Position numbers and translations under genes: made by a program | The notes under the pieces: model-generated | What the model was told of the DNA's origin: nothing | Database searches by the model: none | Seen by the model: only the letters and a program-made list of their open reading frames with translations | NCBI GenBank assembly: GCA_003232965.1 | Contig: QIKG01000274.1 | Coordinates: 1 to 31,054, forward strand | Direction: 5' to 3' | Origin: Oceanospirillales bacterium | GTDB lineage: Bacteria; Pseudomonadota; Gammaproteobacteria; Xanthomonadales; SZUA-36 | DNA: 31,054 nt | Shown here: positions 24,774 to 31,054 of the stretch, piece by piece | How the letters are laid out: every line of letters begins with the position of its first letter | How positions within the stretch are numbered: position 1 is the stretch's first letter

Positions 24774-26414
24774 CTACGGCGTTAATGCCTGACCCCGAAT
24801 AGAGCGACTGGCCATGCGCGCGTTTAAGATACAGTTGGAAATAAAAGTGCCTTCCAGTGACTTCAAGCCACTGATACCACCACCGCCAAAACCGGCAGCT
24901 TCACCAGCAGCATATAAGCCGGGAATGGGCTCTCCGGCAGTGGAAAGCACCCGGCTTTGCAGATCGGTTTGGATTCCGCCCATGCTTTTCCGACTGACGA
25001 TAAATTCTCTGATGGCCACCAACGGCAGGGCTTTTTTGTCCATAATCGCCTGGAATTCACAGGTGCGTGAGCGATCCCCGCGCCATTTCCGTACCTGTGC
25101 AATCCGGCGCAACTGGTCATCATTGTGGAAGGTTTCTCCAAGAGCAATTTGTTCATCATAACGGCCGACTGCCTGCTCTATATTTACCAGGCTTACCTCT
25201 CCGCTACCCACTGTTTGGCTATTGCGGTTTAACTGGTTCATTTTATCCACCAGCTCAGGCAAGTTATCTGCTACTACTACATCTTCACATTCATCCACTA
25301 GATAATTCAACAATTTGTGGTTGCCCTTGCGGATTTCCTGAATCAACTGGAATACATTGCGGTTACAAAACGCCGGGTTGCTTTCAGCCCCGGATACAGC
25401 CACTTCTTTGAGAGCAATCTTCCAGTTCATGAGCTGCCAGCTATAACCGTGCTGATTTTGCGAAATGCGTTTACATATCTCATGGGTATCAAAAGCGGTA
25501 ATCAGCGGTTGCGGGCCGAAGCGTTTTCCGGTGGCATCCAGCCAAAGCGCCGACTTGGGCGGTATCAGACTTAAGCCTTCCAGAGGGACCCGAGGTTTGG
25601 GGTGGTGGATACCGGCAGCATAATTCCACATTTGATGTAGCTTAGTGACATTGCCATCGATTTTTCTCACCGCATCATGCAGTGTGCCATCAGCAAACTT
25701 ATGCGCACCATTGAGGATATGTTCCGGCGGCTTACCCCAGCTAGCATCCCATTCGGCTTTTACCCGTTCGATATCACCATTTATACCGCCGCAGGCAACG
25801 ATAACCGTGGAGGCGTTGATTTCAAAGGCTTCAGAAGTTTCTTCAATAACCCCCTGCAAGCCGGTAACTACCTGATCGTGAGTCAGTAGGTTTTCAACCT
25901 TATACCCAAACAGGCAAGTCAAGTTTTTAGCGTTCTGATGCTGTTTAAGTTCGTTAATCAGGGTGTTTACCAAATGCCGCCCGGTCCCCCAAATCACATG
26001 GTAGCGGGGCAAAGAATTACCATCACCATTCAAACCTCGCTCTACCCAGTGGGGCACAGGAAAAAATTTAACCCCCTTGGGAGTCAACCAATTATAGATA
26101 TCATCAATACTACGATTAACATAAAGCTCGGCCCACTTTTTAGGCCAAATATCATCAGCTGAAAACTTGGCAAAAGAGTGCCAGTCCCTGAGTGCAATTT
26201 CTGGTGTATCATGAATACCATTAAAGCGCTGTATTGGAGTATTCACCAGCGCCATACCACCAAAAGCCAGCTTCGCCAGCCCGCCGAAGTTTTCAGCGAT
26301 ATCACGATCAATAATAACCACCTTCAAGCCCTCATCCAGTAGCTCAAGCGCGGCGGTAATCCCCGCAAGACCGCCGCCGATAATGGCGATATCGTATTCA
26401 AATTGTGTGGACAT
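24774..26414 (-). CDS. FAD-dependent dehydrogenase, 3-ketosteroid dehydrogenase (KsdD)/fumarate reductase-like
   Basis: This 546-residue flavoprotein has an N-terminal Rossmann motif IIGGGLAGITAA (GGGLAG at 13–18) with Asp36 as ribose-binding residue. A second FAD segment lies near the C-terminus (PGLYAAGEAAGFGGGGISGLKSLEG). The layout and length fit the FAD-binding dehydrogenases related to KsdD and fumarate reductase flavoproteins. The substrate cannot be assigned, and no steroid catabolism genes are adjacent. I start at ATG 26414 (MSTQFEYD); a TTG eight codons upstream is less likely. The 128 bp after its stop hold no visible terminator. Confidence 0.85.
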   Translation of the reverse strand: MSTQFEYDIAIIGGGLAGITAALELLDEGLKVVIIDRDIAENFGGLAKLAFGGMALVNTPIQRFNGIHDTPEIALRDWHSFAKFSADDIWPKKWAELYVNRSIDDIYNWLTPKGVKFFPVPHWVERGLNGDGNSLPRYHVIWGTGRHLVNTLINELKQHQNAKNLTCLFGYKVENLLTHDQVVTGLQGVIEETSEAFEINASTVIVACGGINGDIERVKAEWDASWGKPPEHILNGAHKFADGTLHDAVRKIDGNVTKLHQMWNYAAGIHHPKPRVPLEGLSLIPPKSALWLDATGKRFGPQPLITAFDTHEICKRISQNQHGYSWQLMNWKIALKEVAVSGAESNPAFCNRNVFQLIQEIRKGNHKLLNYLVDECEDVVVADNLPELVDKMNQLNRNSQTVGSGEVSLVNIEQAVGRYDEQIALGETFHNDDQLRRIAQVRKWRGDRSRTCEFQAIMDKKALPLVAIREFIVSRKSMGGIQTDLQSRVLSTAGEPIPGLYAAGEAAGFGGGGISGLKSLEGTFISNCILNARMASRSIRGQALTP

Positions 26415-26519
26415 AGCCTGCCTATCAAACTCCCGCAAAAGTACAACAACAGTTTAACTGACTACTCATAGCCTGTATTTTACAGCTGTCGTGTCATTTA
26501 CACTTCAGATGTGGTTCGC

Positions 26520-26672
26520 TATATAGTGCCTGACCGAGAAAGGAATCGTAGCGAGGGAAAGCCTGGTTTGAAGCAAAATATTTCATTATTTGAAGAGAAT
26601 AGCTGGCTATTATTTTGGTCAAATCCAGCTTTTCCGCAGTAGATTACTTCTTTCTCGGTCAGGCACTATATA
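26520..26672. mobile_element. MITE-like element, 153 bp, with perfect 23-bp terminal inverted repeats
   Basis: The left arm 26520–26542 (starting TATATAGTGCCTGACC) and the right arm 26650–26672 are exact reverse complements over 23 nt. Beyond that the arms stay imperfectly complementary for another 25 nt or so. No reading frame fits inside. The ends TA|TAGTGCC…GGCACTA|TA are compatible with TA target duplication, as for IS630/Tc1-type elements. That makes it a non-autonomous insertion between the FAD dehydrogenase and the toxin–antitoxin genes. Transcribed, it would form a long hairpin. Confidence 0.8.
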
Positions 26673-26722
26673 ATCGAAAGATCCCGAAAATAAGCAGGGT
26701 AGCGCATAGATATCGAACCATG

Positions 26723-27466
26723 TTAGTTCACCACAGGGAATACTGCATTATCATCAAACTTGTTGCGCTCAAAAGTATAAATACTACCGTTCACCTTGAA
26801 ACTACATATTGTTTCACTTAACAGGCACAAAATATTCTCAACCGACTCTAACGGCTGCCGACTGATAAAGGCAGCCGGGTGAATCATTGCATAATTAACA
26901 CCCGCTACAAACGAGCGGGCTGATGCATACTCAATAAGCTGGACTCCTGCGGAACGGGCATAGTCACCTAGCTGTTGCGATTGCTGATAGTGAGTTTTCG
27001 ACTGCAGTTCCGGCATTTCTGTAAACGGCCTTTGCAACAACGAAAGACCTGATGTAGTTCGATAATCAAATTTAAATAGCCTATGTTTAGTGGTAATTCT
27101 TCCAGGTGGTGGTTGACTTAGTCCCGCCAGATAAACAAATCGATAGTACGCACATTCCGCTACCGCGGTTGCTATCTCCCGCGACCCATAAAACATACCC
27201 GGATCAGTTAACCTGCCAAAGCGTGAACCCCACTTGAGGGGAGGGTAGCGAAAGGGTGTTTTGAGTAAGTAGTGTAGGTCTTCGCTTCCCGGCAAGTAGT
27301 TTGGCTTACTCTGGTCTTCTAATAATGCTTCCAGAATCGACTGGTGTTCCATCGAGGATGTGATAGACAGCGTGGCAGCTTCTCGCTGTGATTCAACCAT
27401 CCGCCAGCCACTGCCATTTAAGGGTGCAACAGAACACTGTATTAGCCCTGCATCCATTACATCCAC
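26723..27466 (-). CDS. RES domain toxin of a RES/Xre toxin–antitoxin system
   Basis: This 247-residue protein has the RES fold signature: RFG at 82–84, MFYGS with Tyr93, and TAVAECAYYR with Glu104, followed by conserved strand segments up to about residue 230. RES toxins degrade NAD+ or ADP-ribosylate targets, using Arg, Tyr and Glu at these positions. The N-terminal 60 residues are longer than in the shortest RES toxins. The start is GTG (27464–27466), sharing one base with the antitoxin's TAG stop; an ATG three codons in is an alternative. The antitoxin-first order and coupled translation fit the known system. Confidence 0.9.
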   Translation of the reverse strand: MDVMDAGLIQCSVAPLNGSGWRMVESQREAATLSITSSMEHQSILEALLEDQSKPNYLPGSEDLHYLLKTPFRYPPLKWGSRFGRLTDPGMFYGSREIATAVAECAYYRFVYLAGLSQPPPGRITTKHRLFKFDYRTTSGLSLLQRPFTEMPELQSKTHYQQSQQLGDYARSAGVQLIEYASARSFVAGVNYAMIHPAAFISRQPLESVENILCLLSETICSFKVNGSIYTFERNKFDDNAVFPVVN

Positions 27467-27843
27467 TATGCCTGGCCACGCATGGCATCAAGATACCAGC
27501 AAGTTTTTACCAGCCCCTCTGTGGTTTCCATTAATTCCATCGGTACGCCGTTTAAATGCAGGTTGCTGGTTTTTATCCAGTGCTTCATATTTTCTGTATC
27601 TCCACCGTTTAAGGTATAAATACTTCGATAAATTCTAACCAGCAACATGGCTGCCTGGCCCGCGTGGCTTTGCGGGGTAAGGGGCAAGCCTTTGCGCACC
27701 TGTTTAGCTTTAGTTTCACTGATGCCTAGTATTTTTGCCAGCGGACGGATTTTAATTCCCAAAATACCAGCGGCATTTGTGGCGGCTTCTGATAATACAA
27801 CGGCTGAATCTATGGGAACAGATTGTGTTAATGCTGTAGGCAT
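27466..27843 (-). CDS. Xre/MbcA/ParS-type antitoxin (RES partner)
   Basis: This 125-residue protein has an N-terminal helix-turn-helix-like part (AATNAAGILGIKIRPLAKILGISETKAKQVRKG) and a C-terminal MbcA/ParS/Xre toxin-binding domain (KHWIKTSNLHLNGVPMELMETTEGLVKTCWYLDAMRG). The family motif NGVPMEL-like NG-x-P-x-E-L is clear. A GGAGCGG Shine-Dalgarno stands before the ATG. It neutralises the RES toxin and normally represses the operon. The promoter and repeated CTAT motifs upstream are its likely DNA targets. Confidence 0.9.
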   Translation of the reverse strand: MPTALTQSVPIDSAVVLSEAATNAAGILGIKIRPLAKILGISETKAKQVRKGLPLTPQSHAGQAAMLLVRIYRSIYTLNGGDTENMKHWIKTSNLHLNGVPMELMETTEGLVKTCWYLDAMRGQA

Positions 27844-27868
27844 ATGCCGCTCCTTTTATCAATTAAAA

Positions 27869-27940
27869 ACTATATTTTAGGTGTATTTCACTATATTGCA
27901 AGGCATATTAAGCTATTTGAATGATATTTGGCTATATATA
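27869..27940 (-). promoter_or_regulatory. Promoter and phased CTAT-motif array of the RES/Xre operon
   Basis: On the minus strand a -35 TTGCAA (27896–27901) and a -10 TAAAAT (27874–27879) are separated by 16 bp. On the plus strand CTAT(A/T)T motifs begin at 27870, 27891, 27913 and 27932, spacings of 21, 22 and 19 bp, about two helical turns each. The array spans the promoter, so several antitoxin or complex molecules could bind on one face of the DNA. The rest of 27941–28125 shows nothing I can name. Confidence 0.5.
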
Positions 27941-28125
27941 TCCATAATGATTGTTTAAAAATAGACCACTGATATGAACACCTGCTTTCTTCTTCAGTGA
28001 ATATCTGATCGCAGCTTACACAGGGGCCTCACGAAAAATTGTTTCAGAAACCTATTTAGAATAATTTTACTTAGTTTCAAACATACTAAGTCGTTCCGCA
28101 AAACTATACTATCAAAGCATTAGAA

Positions 28126-28254
28126 TGGCGCGCCCGAGAGGATTATTCGCCCCGTCCATGGGGCTCACCCCTACGGGGCCGACCTACGGTCGTTCAAAAT
28201 CGTTCCAGACGATTTTTGTCGAACCTCTTAGTGCCTCCGGCACAAGCTCCTCAT
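28126..28254 (-). repeat. tRNA-Arg 3'-end copy joined to a five-hairpin chain (copy 1)
   Basis: Plus-strand TGGCGCGCCCGAGAGGATT equals the last 19 nt of the tRNA-Arg gene. It is followed by hairpins at 28149–28164 (GCCCC/GGGGC), 28168–28178 (CCCC-TAC-GGGG), 28180–28192 (CGACC-TAC-GGTCG), 28196–28216 (AAAATCGT/ACGATTTT) and 28231–28243 (GTGCC-TCC-GGCAC). CGAACCTCT at 28220–28228 is the other half of the tRNA T arm. The hairpin block 28145–28219 thus sits inside a T-loop. The first 92 nt are identical to copy 2. Confidence 0.8.
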
Positions 28255-28279
28255 CCAACACCAAACACAAATAAAAAAA

Positions 28280-28296
28280 GCCACCCGATGGGTGAC
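28280..28296 (-). terminator. Duplicated tRNA terminator (upstream copy)
   Basis: GCCACCC-GAT-GGGTGAC, with a run of seven A (28273–28279) that is a T-run on the minus strand. It is a second copy of the terminator that follows the intact tRNA-Arg. It lies 3' of the partial tRNA copy at 28306. Confidence 0.7.
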
Positions 28297-28305
28297 TTTG
28301 TTTAT

Positions 28306-28397
28306 TGGCGCGCCCGAGAGGATTATTCGCCCCGTCCATGGGGCTCACCCCTACGGGGCCGACCTACGGTCGTTCAAAATCGTTCCAGACGATTTTT
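28306..28397 (-). repeat. tRNA-Arg 3'-end copy joined to a hairpin chain (copy 2)
   Basis: These 92 nt are identical to 28126–28217: the 19-nt tRNA-Arg 3' end plus four hairpins. Compared with copy 1 it lacks the 37-nt segment 28218–28254, including the second T-arm half and the fifth hairpin. A further 70-nt direct repeat (28255–28324 and 28398–28466, differing by one A) carries the terminator and tRNA end, so the locus arose by tandem duplication. Confidence 0.8.
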
Positions 28398-28414
28398 CCA
28401 ACACCAAACACAAA

Positions 28415-28438
28415 TAAAAAAGCCACCCGATGGGTGAC
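28415..28438 (-). terminator. Rho-independent terminator of the tRNA-Arg gene
   Basis: On the minus strand GTCACCC-ATC-GGGTGGC followed by TTTTTT (28416–28421), 9 nt after the tRNA CCA end. The stem has 7 bp including one G-T pair. Confidence 0.85.
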
Positions 28439-28447
28439 TTTGTTTAT

Positions 28448-28524
28448 TGGCGCGCCCGAGAGGATTCGAACCTCTGACCCCTGCCTTCGGAGGGCAGTAC
28501 TCTATCCAGCTGAGCTACGGGCGC
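28448..28524 (-). tRNA. tRNA-Arg (anticodon CCG)
   Basis: This 77-nt tRNA is encoded on the minus strand. Acceptor GCGCCCG pairs with CGGGCGC, followed by discriminator G and a genomic CCA. The D arm contains AGCTCAGCTGGATAGAG. The anticodon stem CTGCC/GGCAG has loop CTCCGAA, giving anticodon CCG, which reads CGG. The T arm is AGAGG-TTCGAAT-CCTCT. All arms pair fully, so the gene is intact. A terminator follows at once, and a degenerate copy lies upstream in the same unit. Confidence 0.95.
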
Positions 28525-28550
28525 TAATACTTTTATTCTAACCGAATCTT

Positions 28551-28634
28551 GCCAAGGCAGATTCAAACCTCTGACCCCTGCTTAACTTCTGCCCTTTGGG
28601 AGGGCAGTGCTCTATCCAGCTGAGCTACGGGCGC
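28551..28634 (-). pseudogene. Degenerate tRNA-Arg copy
   Basis: The first 36 nt equal the tRNA-Arg gene except for one T-to-C change. An insertion of about 13 nt (AAAGGGCAGAAGTTAA region) then spoils the anticodon arm, giving a 7-bp stem with a 5-nt loop and no normal anticodon. The T arm is partly kept (CAGAGGTTTGAATCTG), but the 3' acceptor strand reads CCTTGGCA and cannot pair with GCGCCCG. It cannot be a normal tRNA. Confidence 0.8.
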
Positions 28635-28670
28635 TGATTTTTTACTCGATTGCGAGTCATTTGAGGGCAA

Positions 28671-28699
28671 ATTATAGGTAAAAATGGGTGTTTTAGCTA
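28671..28699 (-). promoter_or_regulatory. Promoter candidate of the tRNA-Arg unit
   Basis: A perfect -10 TATAAT is read on the minus strand at 28671–28676. Seventeen bp upstream is TAGCTA, a poor -35. Transcription would begin near 28664 and run through the degenerate copy into the intact tRNA. Confidence 0.45.
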
Positions 28700-28855
28700 G
28701 CCCGATGGTAAGTTTATGGGTTTTACATTTTGCCCTACCCTCCGGCTCGGATATACTATGGCATCTTTAGAAATATTTTACTGCGGAAAAACGCTGTATA
28801 GATAATAAATAGATGCTGGGTAAACATCCCGTCATTGATTAATCGAGGTATCAGA

Positions 28856-29380
28856 GTGAGTCAGAACGAAGATAAGATTTTTATGCGCCACATCACCATC
28901 ATCATGCTGATGCTGGTTGTTTTCACAGTTGTCGTTATTTTTCTTGGGGCTTATCTAGGTAAAAAGAATTCCCCGGCTGACAACCCGTCTAAGCAAGCGC
29001 TGACGGAAAATAATTTACAATCTCCTGCCGCAGTTCATAGCGGCAATGAAGCACCAGTAATTAGTGCCCCGGTGGCTACTACACCGATTGCTAATGCTGA
29101 TAGCGACACTGATAGCGCCGCTGGGGAAAGCCCGGCAGCCGACATCGATGGTGCTGCTATTTACCAGACGGCCTGTTTGGCCTGCCATAGCAGCGGTGTT
29201 GCCGGTGCACCTAAGCTGGTAGCCAGCGACTGGACTAATCGCCTGCCTCAGGGTGAAGACACTTTGGTAGATCATGCAATCAACGGTTTAAATGCAATGC
29301 CGCCTAAGGGTGGGCAAATGCAGCTGAGCGATGCTGAAGTTCGCGCCGCAGTTCTGCACATGATATCGCAGGTTCAATAA
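28856..29380 (+). CDS. Membrane-anchored cytochrome c5-like protein
   Basis: The 174-residue protein has an N-terminal membrane anchor (about 12–34), then a low-complexity linker rich in Ala, Ser and Asp (about 37–95). A single class I cytochrome c domain follows, with the haem motif CLACH at 107–111. The axial Met is in NAMPPKGG, as in the cytochrome c5 family. It should carry electrons on the periplasmic face of the inner membrane. I start at GTG 28856, which has GAGGT 6 nt upstream; a TTG seven codons earlier is possible. The nuclease gene follows 16 nt downstream on the same strand. Confidence 0.88.
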   Translation: MSQNEDKIFMRHITIIMLMLVVFTVVVIFLGAYLGKKNSPADNPSKQALTENNLQSPAAVHSGNEAPVISAPVATTPIANADSDTDSAAGESPAADIDGAAIYQTACLACHSSGVAGAPKLVASDWTNRLPQGEDTLVDHAINGLNAMPPKGGQMQLSDAEVRAAVLHMISQVQ

Positions 29381-29396
29381 TCACTAGGATTGCCAG

Positions 29397-31054
29397 ATGA
29401 AGTACTTGTATCAATCAGCCAGCCGCGCTTATCTGCAGCTGGCTTTTTTTATTCTAATTGTTGTCATTCTTGCTGGTTGTGCCGGCACTGGCAGCAAAAC
29501 CCCTGAATTATCGGCGGATGCCTGCCGTTCACCGGTCACTTCAATTGCCGCCATTCAGGGCAGTGGCAAACGCTCGCTCTTGCTAGGCGAACGGCATATT
29601 GTTCGCGGTATTGTTACCTATCAGCAGGCCGGTTCCGGGCTATATTTAGAACAAATCATGGCTGACATGGACCCGCGGACTTCCGATGCGATTTTTGTCA
29701 TTGGTGATGCGCTACCCGAAGAAATTACAGTCGGTGATTTACTTCAGTTAAGTGGAGTAGTGACTGAGCTGAAGCCTAAACAAGGCTACGATGGCAACGG
29801 CATCAACGGCGGCATGACCAGTCTTGAGCAAGTCACCATCGAAGGTTACTGCGGACACCAACAACCCCTGCCTACCCATGCCATTGAGCTTCCCCTTAGT
29901 AACGATGCGCGGGAAAGCCTGGAAGCCATGCGGGTTGAGATTGATCAGGAATTGACAGTTTCCGATGTATATCAGTTATATAAGCGTCGGCAAATCACAG
30001 TTTCTGCGGGCGGCCTGTTAATCACTCCTACTGAAGTTGCTTTGCCCGGTGAAGCAGCTGACAAGCTGAGAGTTGACAACCAACTAAGGCAGACTACCCT
30101 ACAACTGCCGGCGGCGAACCCGGATTCACCCAGCCGCCGATTGGGTGACCAATTATTCTCCATCAGTGGGATCATCAGCCAGAACCAAGGGCGCTATTTG
30201 CTGACCGCTACCGAGCCTTTGCAATTCAGCCAGGCCAAAGACCCGAGGACGCCAGTTGCTACCGACAAACTACGGGTTATGAGCTTTAACTTACTTAACC
30301 TTTTTAATGGTGATGGCAAACAGGGGGGATTCCCCACCAAACGCGGGGCGGAAAGCCACCCTGAATTTATCCAGCAGCTCGCGCGCCTGGTAACCGCAAT
30401 TACCATTAGTGGCGCGGATATTGTTGCCCTTCAAGAACTTGAAAATGACGGCTACGGACCTGATTCTGCTATCGTTGATCTGGTAGATGCACTTAACCAG
30501 AGCATGCCGGACGCTGCCTGGCGCTTTGCCCGGCCAACCACAGACCGACTGGGTGCAGATGTAATCAGCGTCGGCTTGATCTACCGCTCAAGCCGGGTGA
30601 AAACTATCGGGCAGGGGCTGTCTCTGAACACCGGGCCTTTCAAGCAACTCAGCCGCAGGCCGCTGGCACAGCGGTTTGTTGACACGACAAGCGGTGGTGA
30701 GCTATTGATTGCCGTAAACCACTTTAAATCCAAGGGAAGTTGCCCAAAAACGGGCCCAGGAACAAGCCGAAAAGCCAACCTTGATGTTAATCAGGTTGAT
30801 GGTCAGGCTTGTTGGAATCAGTCGCGCGTGGTCGCAGCCTATGCACTGGCCGACTGGTTGAACTCATTAAGAAATATTTCTGGTGTGGCCGATATGCTGA
30901 TTATCGGAGACCTCAACAGCTACCGGCAAGAAGACCCTATTCGTCTGCTGAGATCTCGAGGCTGGACCGAAATGGTAGAAACTTTTAACGCACCACCGCT
31001 GTTTACTTTTGTTTATTGGGGCCAGTCGGGTACGCTAGACTATGCCTTTGCCAG
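29397..31054 (+). CDS. ExeM/NucH-type extracellular endonuclease lipoprotein (cut by right edge)
   Basis: The frame is open from ATG 29397 to the window end, giving 552 codons without a stop. A lipoprotein signal ends in the lipobox LAGC (Cys28). An N-terminal OB-fold-like region (about 60–150, GIVTYQQAGSGLYLEQ and GDLLQLSGVVTELKPKQGY) precedes an endonuclease/exonuclease/phosphatase domain. That domain shows MSFNLLNLFN (about 301), IVALQELEN with the metal-binding Glu, VNHFKSKG and IIGDLNSY. The final catalytic DH motif would lie just past the edge, after LDYAFA. The family includes secreted DNases that take up or scavenge DNA. The upstream start is supported by its position just after the cytochrome gene, though the Shine-Dalgarno (AGGA, 11 nt away) is weak. 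Confidence 0.88.
   Translation, partial: MKYLYQSASRAYLQLAFFILIVVILAGCAGTGSKTPELSADACRSPVTSIAAIQGSGKRSLLLGERHIVRGIVTYQQAGSGLYLEQIMADMDPRTSDAIFVIGDALPEEITVGDLLQLSGVVTELKPKQGYDGNGINGGMTSLEQVTIEGYCGHQQPLPTHAIELPLSNDARESLEAMRVEIDQELTVSDVYQLYKRRQITVSAGGLLITPTEVALPGEAADKLRVDNQLRQTTLQLPAANPDSPSRRLGDQLFSISGIISQNQGRYLLTATEPLQFSQAKDPRTPVATDKLRVMSFNLLNLFNGDGKQGGFPTKRGAESHPEFIQQLARLVTAITISGADIVALQELENDGYGPDSAIVDLVDALNQSMPDAAWRFARPTTDRLGADVISVGLIYRSSRVKTIGQGLSLNTGPFKQLSRRPLAQRFVDTTSGGELLIAVNHFKSKGSCPKTGPGTSRKANLDVNQVDGQACWNQSRVVAAYALADWLNSLRNISGVADMLIIGDLNSYRQEDPIRLLRSRGWTEMVETFNAPPLFTFVYWGQSGTLDYAFA

Noticed and set aside
28126..28466. CRISPR array
   Set aside because: There are only two or three repeats, they are long, contain tRNA and terminator sequence, and have no regular spacers.
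28216..28541. Plus-strand frames across the tRNA-Arg repeats
   Set aside because: They arise from repeated hairpin and tRNA sequence and have no start signals.

Overview
The window looks like chromosomal DNA of a free-living, probably marine, gammaproteobacterium. The evidence is the glnA–DUF4124–ntrB–ntrC cluster with a sigma-54/NtrC-type control region, an LpxL-type lipid A acyltransferase, uppP, dtd, a delta-class carbonic anhydrase of the kind found in marine gammaproteobacteria, and a VF530-type small protein. I cannot name a genus from sequence alone.

Left part (1–9.7 kb). The left edge carries the first 20 codons of a ParD-like antitoxin, reading out of the window, with its promoter and a possible operator. 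Next comes a DUF427 gene broken by a stop and a frameshift, then the msrB–msrA methionine sulfoxide reductase pair, with stop and start codons sharing one base. A short MOSC-like remnant follows. A minus-strand operon then runs from 9293 down to 2070: a YtrA-type GntR repressor, an ABC ATPase, two large paralogous ABC permeases and a secreted S9 serine peptidase. Its promoter (TTGACT–17 bp–TAGTGT) is overlapped by a palindrome, so the repressor probably controls its own operon. A LysR C-terminal remnant lies beside it.

Middle (9.7–17.0 kb). This is housekeeping: an LpxL-like acyltransferase and dtd, divergently arranged, then the nitrogen regulation cluster (ntrC, ntrB, DUF4124 protein, glnA) on the minus strand. 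A -24/-12 promoter and two NtrC-like sites, 32 bp apart, lie upstream of glnA. uppP follows.

Right-centre (17.2–26.4 kb). These are metabolic and secreted functions: a PQQ-type sugar/sorbosone dehydrogenase-like protein, the delta carbonic anhydrase with a strong terminator, a VF530 protein overlapping a membrane fatty-acid desaturase, an acetolactate-synthase-like ThDP enzyme with a 17-bp inverted repeat upstream, a secreted metzincin-like protease translationally coupled to an unknown exported protein, and a KsdD-like FAD dehydrogenase.

Right end (26.5–31.05 kb). This is the accessory-looking part. It holds a 153-bp MITE with perfect 23-bp terminal inverted repeats, a RES/Xre toxin–antitoxin pair with a phased CTAT-motif array over its promoter, and a tRNA-Arg(CCG) locus. 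At that locus the tRNA 3' end recurs in two partial copies joined to a chain of hairpins, and a degenerate tRNA copy lies just upstream in the same transcription unit. After it come a membrane-anchored cytochrome c5-like protein and the start of an ExeM/NucH-type lipoprotein nuclease cut by the right edge.

The most unusual structure is the tRNA-Arg 3'-end/hairpin repeat at 28126–28466. The least understood gene set is the GntR–ABC–twin permease–S9 peptidase operon.
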